Assembly: GCF_023502325.1 (NCBI RefSeq)
Contig: NZ_JAMFLZ010000011.1
Location: 1-64,000, forward strand
Direction of reading: 5' to 3'
DNA from: Wocania_A spongiicola
GTDB taxonomy: Bacteria > Bacteroidota > Bacteroidia > Flavobacteriales > Flavobacteriaceae
Length of the DNA stretch: 64,000 nt
Shown: positions 18,542-27,491 of the stretch, in pieces
Numbering within the stretch: the first letter of the stretch is position 1
Layout: every line of letters begins with the position of its first letter
Position numbers and translations under genes: made by a program
Notes under the pieces: model-generated
The model's database searches: none
What the model was told of the DNA's origin: nothing
The model's input: only the letters and a program-made list of their open reading frames with translations

Positions 18542-19855
18542 ATGAGTAAGGTTATTAAATTGATAGTGTGTCTTTTAGTTATTATGGTGTTTTCATGTGG
18601 CTCAAAAGCTATAAAAACAAAACCAAATGTTATACTTATTATGGCAGATGATATGGGTTATGAATGCTTAAGTACTTACGGAAGCACATCATATAATACA
18701 CCTATATTAGATAGTTTAGCGGCTAACGGAATGCAATTTAATAATTGTGTTTCACAACCACTTTGTACGCCTTCAAGAGTAAAAATAATGACAGGCTTAT
18801 ATAATTATAGAAATTATGATTATTTCGGACATTTAAAAACTGATGCATATACTTTTGGGAATTTAATGCAAGATGCTGATTATGAAACTTGTATTGCGGG
18901 TAAATGGCAATTGAATGGACTTGCATATAAAGATGAAATTAATGATTGGAATGATAATACAAAGCCAAACAGGTTGGGGTTTGATGAGTATTGTCTTTGG
19001 CAATTAACACATGAACGTAAAGACGGCGGGCGCTTTGCAAACCCTTTAATTGAACAAAACGGCAAACTGTTAGAGAGAAATGAAGATGCGTATGGACCAG
19101 ATATTTTTTCTGATTATATAGTAAATTTTATTGAGCGTAAAAAAGATAAACCCTTCTTTGTTTATTACCCTATGGTATTAGTACATGATCCATTTGTTCC
19201 TACTCCAGATTCTGAAGACTGGAAATACAAAGAAAAGCGATACAAAAATGATACTATTTATTTTAAAGATATGGTCGCTTATACTGATAAAATTGTAGGT
19301 AAGATTACAAACAAATTAAAAGATTTAGAGATACAAGATAATACTATTGTAATTTTTGTAGCAGATAATGGAACACATTACAGCATTCACTCCAAAACAA
19401 AAGAAAGAAATATTCAAGGAGCTAAAGGAAATACTACAGATGGAGGTACACATGTTCCATTAATTGTGTCATGGCCCAAAACTATAAAAAAAGGAAGTGT
19501 GCATAATGATTTAATAGAGTTTAACGATTTTTTTTCTACCCTATCAGATATTACAAAACAGGAAGTAAAACATGATGGTAAAAGTTTTTATTCGTTATTA
19601 AAAGGAGATGCTTACACCCCAAGAAGTTCAGCTTTTGTACATTATGACCCTAGGTGGGGTAAGCGAGTAAGTCAATATAGAAATCAATTTGTACGAATTT
19701 TAAATTATAAATTATATCAAGATGGTAAGTTTTATAATTTAAATGAAGATATACTAGAAGAGCAGCCATTATCTAACGATTTTCTTACTGAAAAAGAAAT
19801 GGAAATTAAGTTTTTTTTAGAAAAAGAGTTAAAGAAGCACCCTAAGTTTAAGTAA
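18542..19855 (+). CDS. Type I sulfatase, lipoprotein (second copy type)
   Basis: 437 residues with a lipobox at VFSC (Cys19). Asp36/Asp37 in MADDMGYECLSTYG bind the metal. The formylglycine signature is CTPSRVKIMTG (Cys75, Arg79), and VADNGTHYS near residue 275 is another ligand stretch. It is shorter than the sulfatase at 5266 and clearly belongs to another subfamily. It is not in a visible polysaccharide locus; it stands between NDH-2 and a convergent DinB-like gene. Substrate unknown. Confidence 0.92.
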   Translation: MSKVIKLIVCLLVIMVFSCGSKAIKTKPNVILIMADDMGYECLSTYGSTSYNTPILDSLAANGMQFNNCVSQPLCTPSRVKIMTGLYNYRNYDYFGHLKTDAYTFGNLMQDADYETCIAGKWQLNGLAYKDEINDWNDNTKPNRLGFDEYCLWQLTHERKDGGRFANPLIEQNGKLLERNEDAYGPDIFSDYIVNFIERKKDKPFFVYYPMVLVHDPFVPTPDSEDWKYKEKRYKNDTIYFKDMVAYTDKIVGKITNKLKDLEIQDNTIVIFVADNGTHYSIHSKTKERNIQGAKGNTTDGGTHVPLIVSWPKTIKKGSVHNDLIEFNDFFSTLSDITKQEVKHDGKSFYSLLKGDAYTPRSSAFVHYDPRWGKRVSQYRNQFVRILNYKLYQDGKFYNLNEDILEEQPLSNDFLTEKEMEIKFFLEKELKKHPKFK

Positions 19856-19902
19856 GATATATTTGATTACAGATTAATGTTGAAATAAATATCTAGCATC
19901 CT

Positions 19903-20457
19903 TTATAGATCGTCAGTAAAGTGCCGTATCTCTTTTTCTTTAGCAAACTTTCCTTGATTATATTTTGAAGAATCTCCCTTAGGAATAGATAAAGATTGCC
20001 ATTGGTCGCCTTTGATAAGTTTGCCTAAAAACACCATTTGACCAATATGGTATGAGTAATGCGCTAACTGCCTATTAATAGCCTCAGTAACCGTATGTCC
20101 TTGGTTTCTAATATAAATAATACGTTCTAGATCTACATTTTGTAATGGTTTTATAGCATTAAATAAACAAGCCCAACCACTTTCCCATATAGCAATTAAA
20201 TCTTCATTAGATTTAAACGAATCAATAAATTCATCATCGCGATGCCTCCATTCTTTTTCACCATCTTGAGTTAAAAAATTAGTCCATCTACTAAGCATAT
20301 TACCAGCAATATGTTTTACCATTATGGCAATACTGTTTGAATCCTCATTACTTTGCCATTGTATGTTTTCAAACGTAAGTTGGCTTAAAGTTTTATCACC
20401 AAGACTTTTATAATACTCAAACTGTTTAATGATACTTGATAAGTATGATTTTTCCAT
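19903..20457 (-). CDS. DUF1572/DinB-like protein
   Basis: 184 residues. Residues such as MVKHIAGNMLSRWTNFL and the QLAHYSYHIGQMVFLGKLI segment place three His in the pattern of the DinB/YfiT four-helix metal-binding fold, and the N-terminus (SYLSSIIKQFEYYKSLGDKTLSQL) is like DUF1572 proteins. Members bind a divalent metal, and some are thiol-transferases; the reaction here is unknown. Single-gene unit. Confidence 0.8.
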   Translation of the reverse strand: MEKSYLSSIIKQFEYYKSLGDKTLSQLTFENIQWQSNEDSNSIAIMVKHIAGNMLSRWTNFLTQDGEKEWRHRDDEFIDSFKSNEDLIAIWESGWACLFNAIKPLQNVDLERIIYIRNQGHTVTEAINRQLAHYSYHIGQMVFLGKLIKGDQWQSLSIPKGDSSKYNQGKFAKEKEIRHFTDDL

Positions 20458-20541
20458 ATAGTAAAAGTAAATCAGAAAGTAATAACTACCAAAAGACTAA
20501 TAATTTTAGCTTACCCATTTTTATACAATGATTTTTAAAAA

Positions 20542-21024
20542 TTATTCTTTTTTAACAAACTTTAAAGCAACACCGTTTATACAATGTCTTTTGCCAGTAG
20601 TGTTTTTTGGACCATCATTAAAGACATGTCCTAAATGACCACCACAAGTAGCGCAATGCTCTTCAGTTCGAGCATATCCCAAATCGTAATCTGTAGAAAA
20701 ACCTACATTGCCATCTATTTCTCTATCAAAACTAGGCCAACCTGTACCAGAGTCAAATTTATGTTTGCTTTTAAACAAAGGTGTGTTGCAGGCTGCACAA
20801 TGGTATGTGCCTTCAGAATAATTTTTATTTAATGGGCTTGTAAATGGGCGTTCAGTTCCTGCTTTTCGTAAAACATAAAATTCTTTTTCAGATAACTCAG
20901 CCTTCCATTCGCTTTCAGTTTTAGTAACTTTAAACGTTTTAGATTCTTTCTTTTCCTTTTTTTGAGCTGTGCTGTTACAACTAATTAGCATGGCTGTAAA
21001 ACAGAATAAGATTAATTTTTTCAT
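20542..21024 (-). CDS. msrB: Peptide-methionine (R)-S-oxide reductase MsrB, lipoprotein
   Basis: Reduces methionine-R-sulfoxide in proteins. The ATG at 21024 gives 160 residues with a lipoprotein signal (MLISC, Cys17); an upstream in-frame ATG at 21042 would only lengthen the signal. Zinc-binding CAACNTPLF and CATCGGHLGHVF pairs, substrate motif GTGWPSF and catalytic Cys in RHCINGVAL are all present. The lipoprotein signal puts the enzyme in the envelope, so it probably repairs oxidised exported proteins. Confidence 0.93.
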   Translation of the reverse strand: MKKLILFCFTAMLISCNSTAQKKEKKESKTFKVTKTESEWKAELSEKEFYVLRKAGTERPFTSPLNKNYSEGTYHCAACNTPLFKSKHKFDSGTGWPSFDREIDGNVGFSTDYDLGYARTEEHCATCGGHLGHVFNDGPKNTTGKRHCINGVALKFVKKE

Positions 21025-21192
21025 ATAAATTTTAATAATCAAGGTTTCAATTTTGGTCGTAAGTTATTGAAAAACTTGACAAAATAAGTTGCATTGCTTT
21101 TTTTAATAATAATGTGACTATTAAATAAATGTTGTGTCTAAAAATAAAGGTACAATTTTTGTATTTTTATAAAATATTAAAACCCTATAAAA

Positions 21193-22011
21193 ATGAAACT
21201 AAAAAACACTTTTATAATATTTGGACTAATATTATTGGTTTCTTCGTGTGCTGAAAACCCGTTTACAGGAAAAAAAACGATGGCATTAGTACCAAACTCT
21301 CAATTATTCCCAACAGCTTTTGCTCAATATGATCAATTTTTAACTGAAAATAAAGTTGTAACAGGAACAAAGGATGCTGCAATGATTACTAGAGTAGGGC
21401 AGCGTATAGCTGTTGCTGCAGAGCGTTGGTTAAATGCTAATGGGCACCAAGGCTATTTAAAAGATTATAAATGGGAGTATAAATTAGTTGATGATAAAAC
21501 TGTAAATGCTTGGTGTATGCCAGGAGGTAAAATAGTTTTTTATACAGGAATATTGCCAATTGCCAAAAGTGAAACAGGCGTAGCTGCTATAATGGGACAT
21601 GAAGTTGCTCACGCATTAGCGAATCATGGACAACAACGTATGAGTGCTGCTTATTTACAGCAAGGTGTTGCACTAGCTGGAAATATTGCAATTAAGGATG
21701 AAAAGTCTAGAAACGCTTTTAACCAATATTATGGTATTGGATCTCAAGTAGGTGTTATGCTTCCTTTTAGTAGAAGTCATGAAACTGAAGCTGATAAAAT
21801 TGGGCTGTATTTAATGGCCGTGGCTGGTTATAATCCAGATGAGGCTTCTGAATTATGGAAACGTATGAAAGCTAATAGTGGAGGAAAAGCACCACCAGAA
21901 ATTTTAAGTACACATCCATCAAACGATTCTCGTATCGCAAATTTAAAGGCTTTAGCGCCTCAAGCAAAAGCGGAGGCAAAAAAGTTTGGTGTAACATCAT
22001 TTAGAGAATAA
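21193..22011 (+). CDS. M48 family metalloprotease, lipoprotein (LoiP/YcaL-like)
   Basis: 272 residues. Lipobox VSSC (Cys19). Zinc motif HEVAH (136-140) with the third ligand in HETEADKIG (Glu197). NPFTGKK after the lipidated Cys is typical of this periplasmic group. The family degrades misfolded outer-membrane proteins. It ends in a hairpin terminator whose T-run touches the next start codon. Confidence 0.92.
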   Translation: MKLKNTFIIFGLILLVSSCAENPFTGKKTMALVPNSQLFPTAFAQYDQFLTENKVVTGTKDAAMITRVGQRIAVAAERWLNANGHQGYLKDYKWEYKLVDDKTVNAWCMPGGKIVFYTGILPIAKSETGVAAIMGHEVAHALANHGQQRMSAAYLQQGVALAGNIAIKDEKSRNAFNQYYGIGSQVGVMLPFSRSHETEADKIGLYLMAVAGYNPDEASELWKRMKANSGGKAPPEILSTHPSNDSRIANLKALAPQAKAEAKKFGVTSFRE

Positions 22012-22045
22012 ATTTATCTTATTTAAAATATTTGATTACTTTAGG

Positions 22046-22072
22046 AGCTGCTCATAAAAGAGCAGCTTTTTT
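22046..22072 (+). terminator. Terminator after the M48 protease, abutting the next start codon
   Basis: Stem AGCTGCTC (22046-22053), loop of six bases, GAGCAGCT (22060-22067), then TTTTTT. The ATG of the MFS gene follows directly at 22073. The hairpin would be the entire 5' leader if transcription enters from upstream. Confidence 0.8.
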
Positions 22073-23374
22073 ATGAAAACACTTAAAAAGGGGAGTCAAA
22101 AACTTCTTAACGCTTGGGCCTTTTACGATTGGGCAAACTCTGTTTATACGCTTACAATAGCATCATCTATCTTTCCCATATTTTACTCATCTCTATTCCT
22201 TTCTGAAATTAAAAATGTTCAGGCTTTTGGGATAGAGTTTAAGAGCACTGCATTAATCACTTTTGTAACAGCATTTACGTTTTTAGTAGTAGCTTTTACA
22301 TCTCCAATATTATCTGGAATAGCGGATTATGTTGGTAATAAAAAGAATTTTTTAAAGTTCTTTTGTTATTTAGGGAGTGCAGGATGTATAGGTTTATATT
22401 GGTTTGATATATCTCCTGAGGGTATTCATTTAAGTTTGTTATTTTACTTTATGGGGCTTATTGGATATTGGGGAAGTTTAGTATTTTACAACTCGTATTT
22501 ACCAGATATAGCTTTTGAAGAACAACAAGATGCTATTAGTGCCAAGGGGTTTTCTATGGGATATATTGGTAGTGTGCTTTTACTCATTGTAAATTTAGTT
22601 ATGGTAATGGGACAAGATGAAGGTGCGGCTAAAATGCAAATGATGCGCTATTCATTTGTAACAGTTGGAATTTGGTGGGCCTTATTTAGTCAATACTCAT
22701 TTTATTATTTGCCAAAAGGAACTTCATCTGGACATAAGGTAACTCGCGAAGTTGTTTTTAATGGATTAAAAGAATTAAGATTGGTTTGGAAACAACTTAA
22801 ACAAGATTTAAGATTAAAGCGTTATTTATATGCTTTTTTTGTGTTTAGCATGGCGGTACAAACTATTATGCTTGTTGCTGTGTATTTTGGTGAAGAGGAA
22901 ATTGCTTGGGGAAGTGATGATGCCAAAACTACAGGATTGATAGTTAGTATTTTGGTTATACAATTAGTAGCTGTAATTGGTGCTATATTAACTTCTCGGG
23001 CATCAAATAGGTTTGGAAATATTAAAACACTTATTGCTGTAAATTGTATTTGGATGTGTTTATGTTTTTATGCTTATTTTATGGAAACACCTATGCAGTT
23101 TTATATAGCTGCTTCGATAGTAGGTTTGGTGATGGGAGGTATTCAAGCATTGGCAAGATCGACCTACTCTAAGTTTTTACCAGAAACAGAAGATACTACC
23201 TCATTTTTTAGCTTTTATGATGTTGCCGAAAAAATTGGGATAGTTATTGGTATGGTTATTTTTGCGTTTATAGACCAGATAACAGGAAGTATGAGAAACG
23301 GAATCCTATTCTTGTTTGTTTTCTTTTTAGCCGGAATTATTTTATTGTTTAGAGTGCCGAAAAAAAGTATCTGA
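22073..23374 (+). CDS. UMF1-family MFS transporter (Atg22-like)
   Basis: 433 residues with about 12 membrane segments. The N-terminus LLNAWAFYDWANSVYTLTIASSIFPIFY and the later QALARSTYSKFLPE are characteristic of the UMF1/Atg22 group, some of which export amino acids. Substrate unknown. The chosen start is the only one keeping the conserved N-terminus, even though it lies directly on a terminator hairpin. Confidence 0.88.
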   Translation: MKTLKKGSQKLLNAWAFYDWANSVYTLTIASSIFPIFYSSLFLSEIKNVQAFGIEFKSTALITFVTAFTFLVVAFTSPILSGIADYVGNKKNFLKFFCYLGSAGCIGLYWFDISPEGIHLSLLFYFMGLIGYWGSLVFYNSYLPDIAFEEQQDAISAKGFSMGYIGSVLLLIVNLVMVMGQDEGAAKMQMMRYSFVTVGIWWALFSQYSFYYLPKGTSSGHKVTREVVFNGLKELRLVWKQLKQDLRLKRYLYAFFVFSMAVQTIMLVAVYFGEEEIAWGSDDAKTTGLIVSILVIQLVAVIGAILTSRASNRFGNIKTLIAVNCIWMCLCFYAYFMETPMQFYIAASIVGLVMGGIQALARSTYSKFLPETEDTTSFFSFYDVAEKIGIVIGMVIFAFIDQITGSMRNGILFLFVFFLAGIILLFRVPKKSI

Positions 23375-23423
23375 AAATTAATATAAATTGGTATGTTTGC
23401 CTAACATTAATTTATTTTAATTT

Positions 23424-24335
23424 ATGAAGCGTATTAAACACTTTTTATTTAGCATTGTTTTGATATTTATATCTTCTGCAATATCATGTAATATAGAGCC
23501 TTATGGTGATGATGAATCAGAACAAGTAAATTTAGAAGCGGGAACTTTTCAAGTTGATTTTGATGGACAAACTTTTAAAGCAGATAATACAGTAGCTACG
23601 GTATTGAATGATGTTATTAATATTAGTGGAATTAAAACAAATACTGGAGAGGCAATTATTTTGACAGTTTTTGGTAACTCTATTGGAACATATAAGCTAG
23701 GTGTAACACAAAATCAAGTAGAGTTAAATAGTGCTTCTTTAGCTGAAAATGGTAATGTGTGGCCTTCTGTGACTGATTTTGTAACGTCACAAGGAGAGAT
23801 TATAATTACTGAGCTTGATGAAGAAAATAAAACGATAACAGGTACTTTCTTTTTTACTGGACATAACCCCATAACAATGTCTTCCAAAGTGTTTGAAAAT
23901 GGCAGTTTTACTAAAATACCTTATGAAGCTTCCTTAGGAACGAACAATGGAAACAATACTTTTTTTGCTAAAGTAGATGGTGATGAATTTGTTGAAGACT
24001 CTATAGGCGGAGCACTTCTTACATTACCAGGAACTCCTTCAACTATAACGATTACTGCAACAAAAAATAGTCTACAAACAATAAGTATTAGTGTTAATGC
24101 AAATATTACCTCTGGAGATTATACATTTTCTACTTTTGATTCTCCAATGGGGCAATATAATGTATCGTTGACTGAAGGAACTGTATCTGATGATGGTGGT
24201 GAATTAATTATTACTGAACATGACGTTGTAAATAAAAAAATAGTTGGGACTTTTAAATTTACTGCTAAACCTCTTTTTGGTAGCGGAAAGAGTTATGAAA
24301 TTACTGAGGGGAGTTTTAGCGTTACTTATCTTTAG
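23424..24335 (+). CDS. Lipoprotein with two copies of a DUF6252-like domain
   Basis: 303 residues with a lipobox (AISC, Cys22). Two similar beta-rich halves are visible: residues about 40-150 (GTFQVDFDGQTFKAD ... ITELDEENKTITGTFFF) and 170-300 (NTFFAKVDGDEFVED ... ITEHDVVNKKIVGTFKF). The shared ITExD-N-K-I-GTF pattern shows an internal duplication. Such domains occur in Flavobacteriaceae surface lipoproteins of unknown function. Confidence 0.75.
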   Translation: MKRIKHFLFSIVLIFISSAISCNIEPYGDDESEQVNLEAGTFQVDFDGQTFKADNTVATVLNDVINISGIKTNTGEAIILTVFGNSIGTYKLGVTQNQVELNSASLAENGNVWPSVTDFVTSQGEIIITELDEENKTITGTFFFTGHNPITMSSKVFENGSFTKIPYEASLGTNNGNNTFFAKVDGDEFVEDSIGGALLTLPGTPSTITITATKNSLQTISISVNANITSGDYTFSTFDSPMGQYNVSLTEGTVSDDGGELIITEHDVVNKKIVGTFKFTAKPLFGSGKSYEITEGSFSVTYL

Positions 24336-24356
24336 AGATAGGTATAAAATAAAAAA

Positions 24357-24397
24357 ATCAAAAAGAGTCGATTTTAAAGTCGCTCTTTTTGATTTTT
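24357..24397. terminator. Bidirectional terminator
   Basis: Stem ATCAAAAAGAG (24357-24367) / CTCTTTTTGAT (24383-24393) followed by T-runs on the plus strand and, reading the other way, on the minus strand too. It lies between two convergent genes. Confidence 0.85.
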
Positions 24398-24413
24398 TTA
24401 TTGCAGAGATTAT

Positions 24414-25145
24414 TTAGTTTGTAATACTTCCAGAACCAGCAACCTTTGTATCCTCTTTTTCAGGGTTGCCTTTATATACAATATCTCCTGAACCAGCAAC
24501 CCTTGCTTTTATACTTTGGTTACTTACAACTTTTGCATCGCCAGAACCGGCAACTGAAACTTCTGTGTTGTTAGCTTGTAGATTAAATCCATGAAAGTCT
24601 CCAGAGCCAGCAATTTTTGCTTTTAAATTGTTTGTGCTACCTTTTAAAGTTAAATCGCCCGAACCAGATATAGAACCTTTAACAGATGTAGCTTTAACAT
24701 CTAAAATAACATCTCCAGAACCAGCTAGAGCTACATCTAAATTTGTTGCATTTATTACATCCTTGTTCCATAAATCTCCAGAACCAGAAAGAGAAACTCT
24801 GCTAATATCTTCAAACGGAATTGTGATTTTTATAGTTTTGTTTTTGCTAGACCTTAAGCTTTTACCTTTTTTTACTTTTACTTTTAAAACGTTGTCTTTT
24901 ACTTCCGTAACTATATATTCCAATAGGTTTTCTTCTCCCTCAATTTTAATAGTGCCTTCAGTACCACTTACTAAAATAAAATCCATAGATCCAGCACATT
25001 TTATAGCATCATAGCTATCAGTCGTTCTTGTAACAGTGGTCATGTTTCCATTACCTTTAATAGATTTCCATTGTCCGTAAGATGTAGCAACAAAAAGTAA
25101 GCTTACTAAAACTAATACGGTTTGTTTTTTAATTAATGTTTTCAT
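24414..25145 (-). CDS. Secreted head-GIN-domain (DUF2807) protein with GSGD repeats
   Basis: Starting at the ATG 25145 it has 243 residues and a signal peptide ending near TSYGQ. The mature part has six GSGD motifs (SGSGDLWN, AGSGDVIL and so on) and a final GSGS, spaced about 17-23 residues apart, as in the repeat solenoid of DUF2807, a predicted auto-transporter adhesin head. Last gene of the sigma/anti-sigma operon, starting 26 bases after the previous stop. Probably a cell-envelope protein made under control of the linked sigma factor. Confidence 0.85.
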   Translation of the reverse strand: MKTLIKKQTVLVLVSLLFVATSYGQWKSIKGNGNMTTVTRTTDSYDAIKCAGSMDFILVSGTEGTIKIEGEENLLEYIVTEVKDNVLKVKVKKGKSLRSSKNKTIKITIPFEDISRVSLSGSGDLWNKDVINATNLDVALAGSGDVILDVKATSVKGSISGSGDLTLKGSTNNLKAKIAGSGDFHGFNLQANNTEVSVAGSGDAKVVSNQSIKARVAGSGDIVYKGNPEKEDTKVAGSGSITN

Positions 25146-25170
25146 TTGTTCGTTTTTAATTATTGATTGT

Positions 25171-26256
25171 TTAATTTTTAGATAGAGATACACTACCGTA
25201 ATCTGATTCTATTTTTATAGTATTACCAGAGTTAGCATTTCCATAATGACCTCTATAATATTTACCTGAACCACTTACTTTTTTTGTTGAAAACTCTAAA
25301 CCATCACTACTCTTTAAAGAACCATAGTCTAAATTTACATCAAAATTAAAGTTATAGCTAGAGGCAAAGCCAATTTTAATACCTACATAATCAGATTTGA
25401 TAGTTACGTTTCCAGCATTTTCGGTTATGTTGTTTATTTTAATAGCTCCATAATCTGCTTTAAGCGTTACGTTTTTATAAACATCTCCAATTATGGTGGT
25501 TAAATAGTCGCCATTCCCTGTTATATTATTAGCTTTATCTATTTTCATATTTCCATAATCGCAGTTATATGATATATCTTCAGCTGTTTCTATTTTAGAG
25601 TTGGTATAATCTGCATTTATGCCTATAGTATTTGCTTTTGAAATGGTAAACTCACTATAATCCGCATTAATCTTTCCACTCTTTATATACTCAAAATAAC
25701 AACCTTTACTATAATCAAAATTTATTGAATTGTTATCTGCAAGAAGTTCTTTAGTAGTTATTTTACCATAATCGCAGTTTAAATTTGCTTGACCTTCTAG
25801 CTTATCAACATTTATGTTTCCGTAGTCGTTATTTAGAGAAACGCTATTGGTAATAGGGATTTTTACAATGTAATTTACTTTCATGCTTACTTTGTTTTTT
25901 CCTTTCCAATTCCACCACGATTTTGATTTATTATTGAATTTGGTTTTTGCTGATACATTGCTGGAAGAGGCTTCAAAATCTACTGTAATGTTGTCTAATC
26001 TTTCTTGTACCTTTTCTTCATCGTTACCCGTTGTAGTAATTGTTATTTCAAAAACGACTCTGTTCTCGTTCCAAGTTATAACATCAATGTTTCCATAACT
26101 ATTATCAACATTTAATGCTGCGTTTGATGTTACTGAGTATTCTTTATTAATTGTTTTTTTCTTGGTGTACTTACCCTTGTCCGTTGCTGCCGTAACAAAA
26201 AGAGGCAGCATGAATAACACAATTAGTGTTTTAAATTGTAGTGCTAGTTTCATCAT
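25171..26256 (-). CDS. Secreted DYG-repeat solenoid protein (DUF4097-like)
   Basis: 361 residues. Signal peptide ending near VTAAT. From residue 45 onward an N/x-DYG or DYS motif recurs at least eleven times (NDYGNINV, NCDYGKIT, NADYSEFT, NCDYGNMK, KADYGAIK, NLDYGSLK, ESDYGSVS), giving one turn of a beta-solenoid every 16-25 residues. The fold is probably related to the head-GIN/DUF4097 group. The start overlaps the anti-sigma gene by 26 bases, so translation is likely coupled. Confidence 0.82.
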   Translation of the reverse strand: MMKLALQFKTLIVLFMLPLFVTAATDKGKYTKKKTINKEYSVTSNAALNVDNSYGNIDVITWNENRVVFEITITTTGNDEEKVQERLDNITVDFEASSSNVSAKTKFNNKSKSWWNWKGKNKVSMKVNYIVKIPITNSVSLNNDYGNINVDKLEGQANLNCDYGKITTKELLADNNSINFDYSKGCYFEYIKSGKINADYSEFTISKANTIGINADYTNSKIETAEDISYNCDYGNMKIDKANNITGNGDYLTTIIGDVYKNVTLKADYGAIKINNITENAGNVTIKSDYVGIKIGFASSYNFNFDVNLDYGSLKSSDGLEFSTKKVSGSGKYYRGHYGNANSGNTIKIESDYGSVSLSKN

Positions 26257-26797
26257 TTAAGTTTTTAAATTGTTTTATTGTATTTATTTGTTTTAATGCG
26301 TTTTTTAATAAATCTATTCTATTTTGAAAATTAGAAATCATGGCATAGATAACACGATTGTCATCACCGCTTACTGCTAAATCATTTTTTAACGATTCAT
26401 ATTCGGTCTCTAAGGCTTGCATTCTTTGCATGGTATCTTCAATTAATACTTTGGTTTCTGGCGAAGATTCTTTTTCAATTTTACTTAATTCTTCTGCTAT
26501 AGTTACAGCAAAAAAATCTTGAGTTTCTGCCATTTTTGGAGATACGCTTGCTAAATCGTTAATTTCTTGGTTTTGTTGAGAGCCAATAAAAAATGTAATT
26601 AATAAAGCAAAAGAGGCGGCTACACCAATTAATGGTTTTAATAAACGACGCCTTTGTTTACCAACTTTAACTAGTTGTAGCGCGCCATTTTCATTCAATT
26701 TTTTTTGAAACCTTTTATCGTGATTTATTGATGGTTCTTCAACATCAAAATCATTTTCTAGTCTTTTAAATAATTGATCTATAGTAGTTTTGCTCAT
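26231..26797 (-). CDS. Anti-sigma-factor-like single-pass membrane protein
   Basis: 188 residues. The N-terminal cytoplasmic part (1-70) has a short helical region. One membrane helix follows (about 74-92, LKPLIGVAASFALLITFFIG), then a periplasmic helical part with coiled-coil character. This layout, and its position 18 bases after an ECF sigma gene, make it a putative anti-sigma factor, although no zinc-anti-sigma motif is present. It overlaps the next gene by 26 bases. Confidence 0.78.
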   Translation of the reverse strand: MSKTTIDQLFKRLENDFDVEEPSINHDKRFQKKLNENGALQLVKVGKQRRRLLKPLIGVAASFALLITFFIGSQQNQEINDLASVSPKMAETQDFFAVTIAEELSKIEKESSPETKVLIEDTMQRMQALETEYESLKNDLAVSGDDNRVIYAMISNFQNRIDLLKNALKQINTIKQFKNLNDETSTTI

Positions 26798-26815
26798 ACT
26801 TTTTTATTTTTAATA

Positions 26816-27373
26816 CTAAATTGCTACTAACAACTTTTGTCTTAAACTTTCTTTTGCTCTCGATATAGTGGTTCGACAGTTAGCATTAGAGATATTCATA
26901 ATTTCACTTATTTCCTCGTAATCATAACCTTCAATTAGGTTTAGGGTTAAAGCTATTCTATAATTATCTTTTAATGTTTTCATGGTGTTTAGAATTTCTC
27001 GTGCTTTTATAGTTGCAAACTCATAAGAGCTATCTATACCATCATTACTATCTTCAACTTTGTACAAAATATCATCTAAAGGAACCTCTGGATTTTTGTT
27101 ATTCTTTTTATAATGATAAATGCTATTATTTATAACAATTCGTTTTAACCATGCTCCAAATATTTTTACATCTTTAAGACTCTTAAGTTTTGTAAACGCC
27201 AACAAAAATGAGTCTTGCATAATATCTTCAGCTTCAAAACTGTTTTTTACAATTCTAAGTGAAGTGTTATACATAGCTTTGTAATAACGATTGTAAATTT
27301 CCAATTGCGCGGATTGGTTTCCAGATATACAAAGCTTAACAAGCTGTTCGATATTTAAATTAGTTGGCGTCAA
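26816..27373 (-). CDS. ECF-type RNA polymerase sigma factor
   Basis: 185 residues. Region 2 (about 15-85; YNTSLRIVKNSFEAEDIMQDSFLLAF with the DxxQ core-binding motif) and region 4 (about 120-180; EGYDYEEISEIMNISNANCRTTISRAKESLR). It heads an operon with the anti-sigma and two solenoid proteins, which are thus the likely regulon. It may autoregulate. Confidence 0.9.
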   Translation of the reverse strand: MTPTNLNIEQLVKLCISGNQSAQLEIYNRYYKAMYNTSLRIVKNSFEAEDIMQDSFLLAFTKLKSLKDVKIFGAWLKRIVINNSIYHYKKNNKNPEVPLDDILYKVEDSNDGIDSSYEFATIKAREILNTMKTLKDNYRIALTLNLIEGYDYEEISEIMNISNANCRTTISRAKESLRQKLLVAI

Positions 27374-27428
27374 AAAAACAAATTGTTATAGTATAGATGA
27401 AAGGAATTTTTGTTTGTTACAGTTTTAA

Positions 27429-27464
27429 CAAAAAAAAATCCCACACTCATAAAAGTGTAGGATT
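27429..27464 (-). terminator. Terminator for clpC
   Basis: On the minus strand AATCCTACACT, a six-base loop and AGTGTGGGATT (one G:T pair) precede eight T residues. It lies just after the clpC stop. Confidence 0.8.
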
Positions 27465-27491
27465 TAAAGGTATTAAATAAATTTTGTGAAA

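Noticed and set aside
24414..26256. Reading the repetitive codons of the two solenoid genes as DNA satellite repeats
   Set aside because: The periodicity is in the protein motifs; the DNA between them varies, so it is coding and not a nucleotide repeat.
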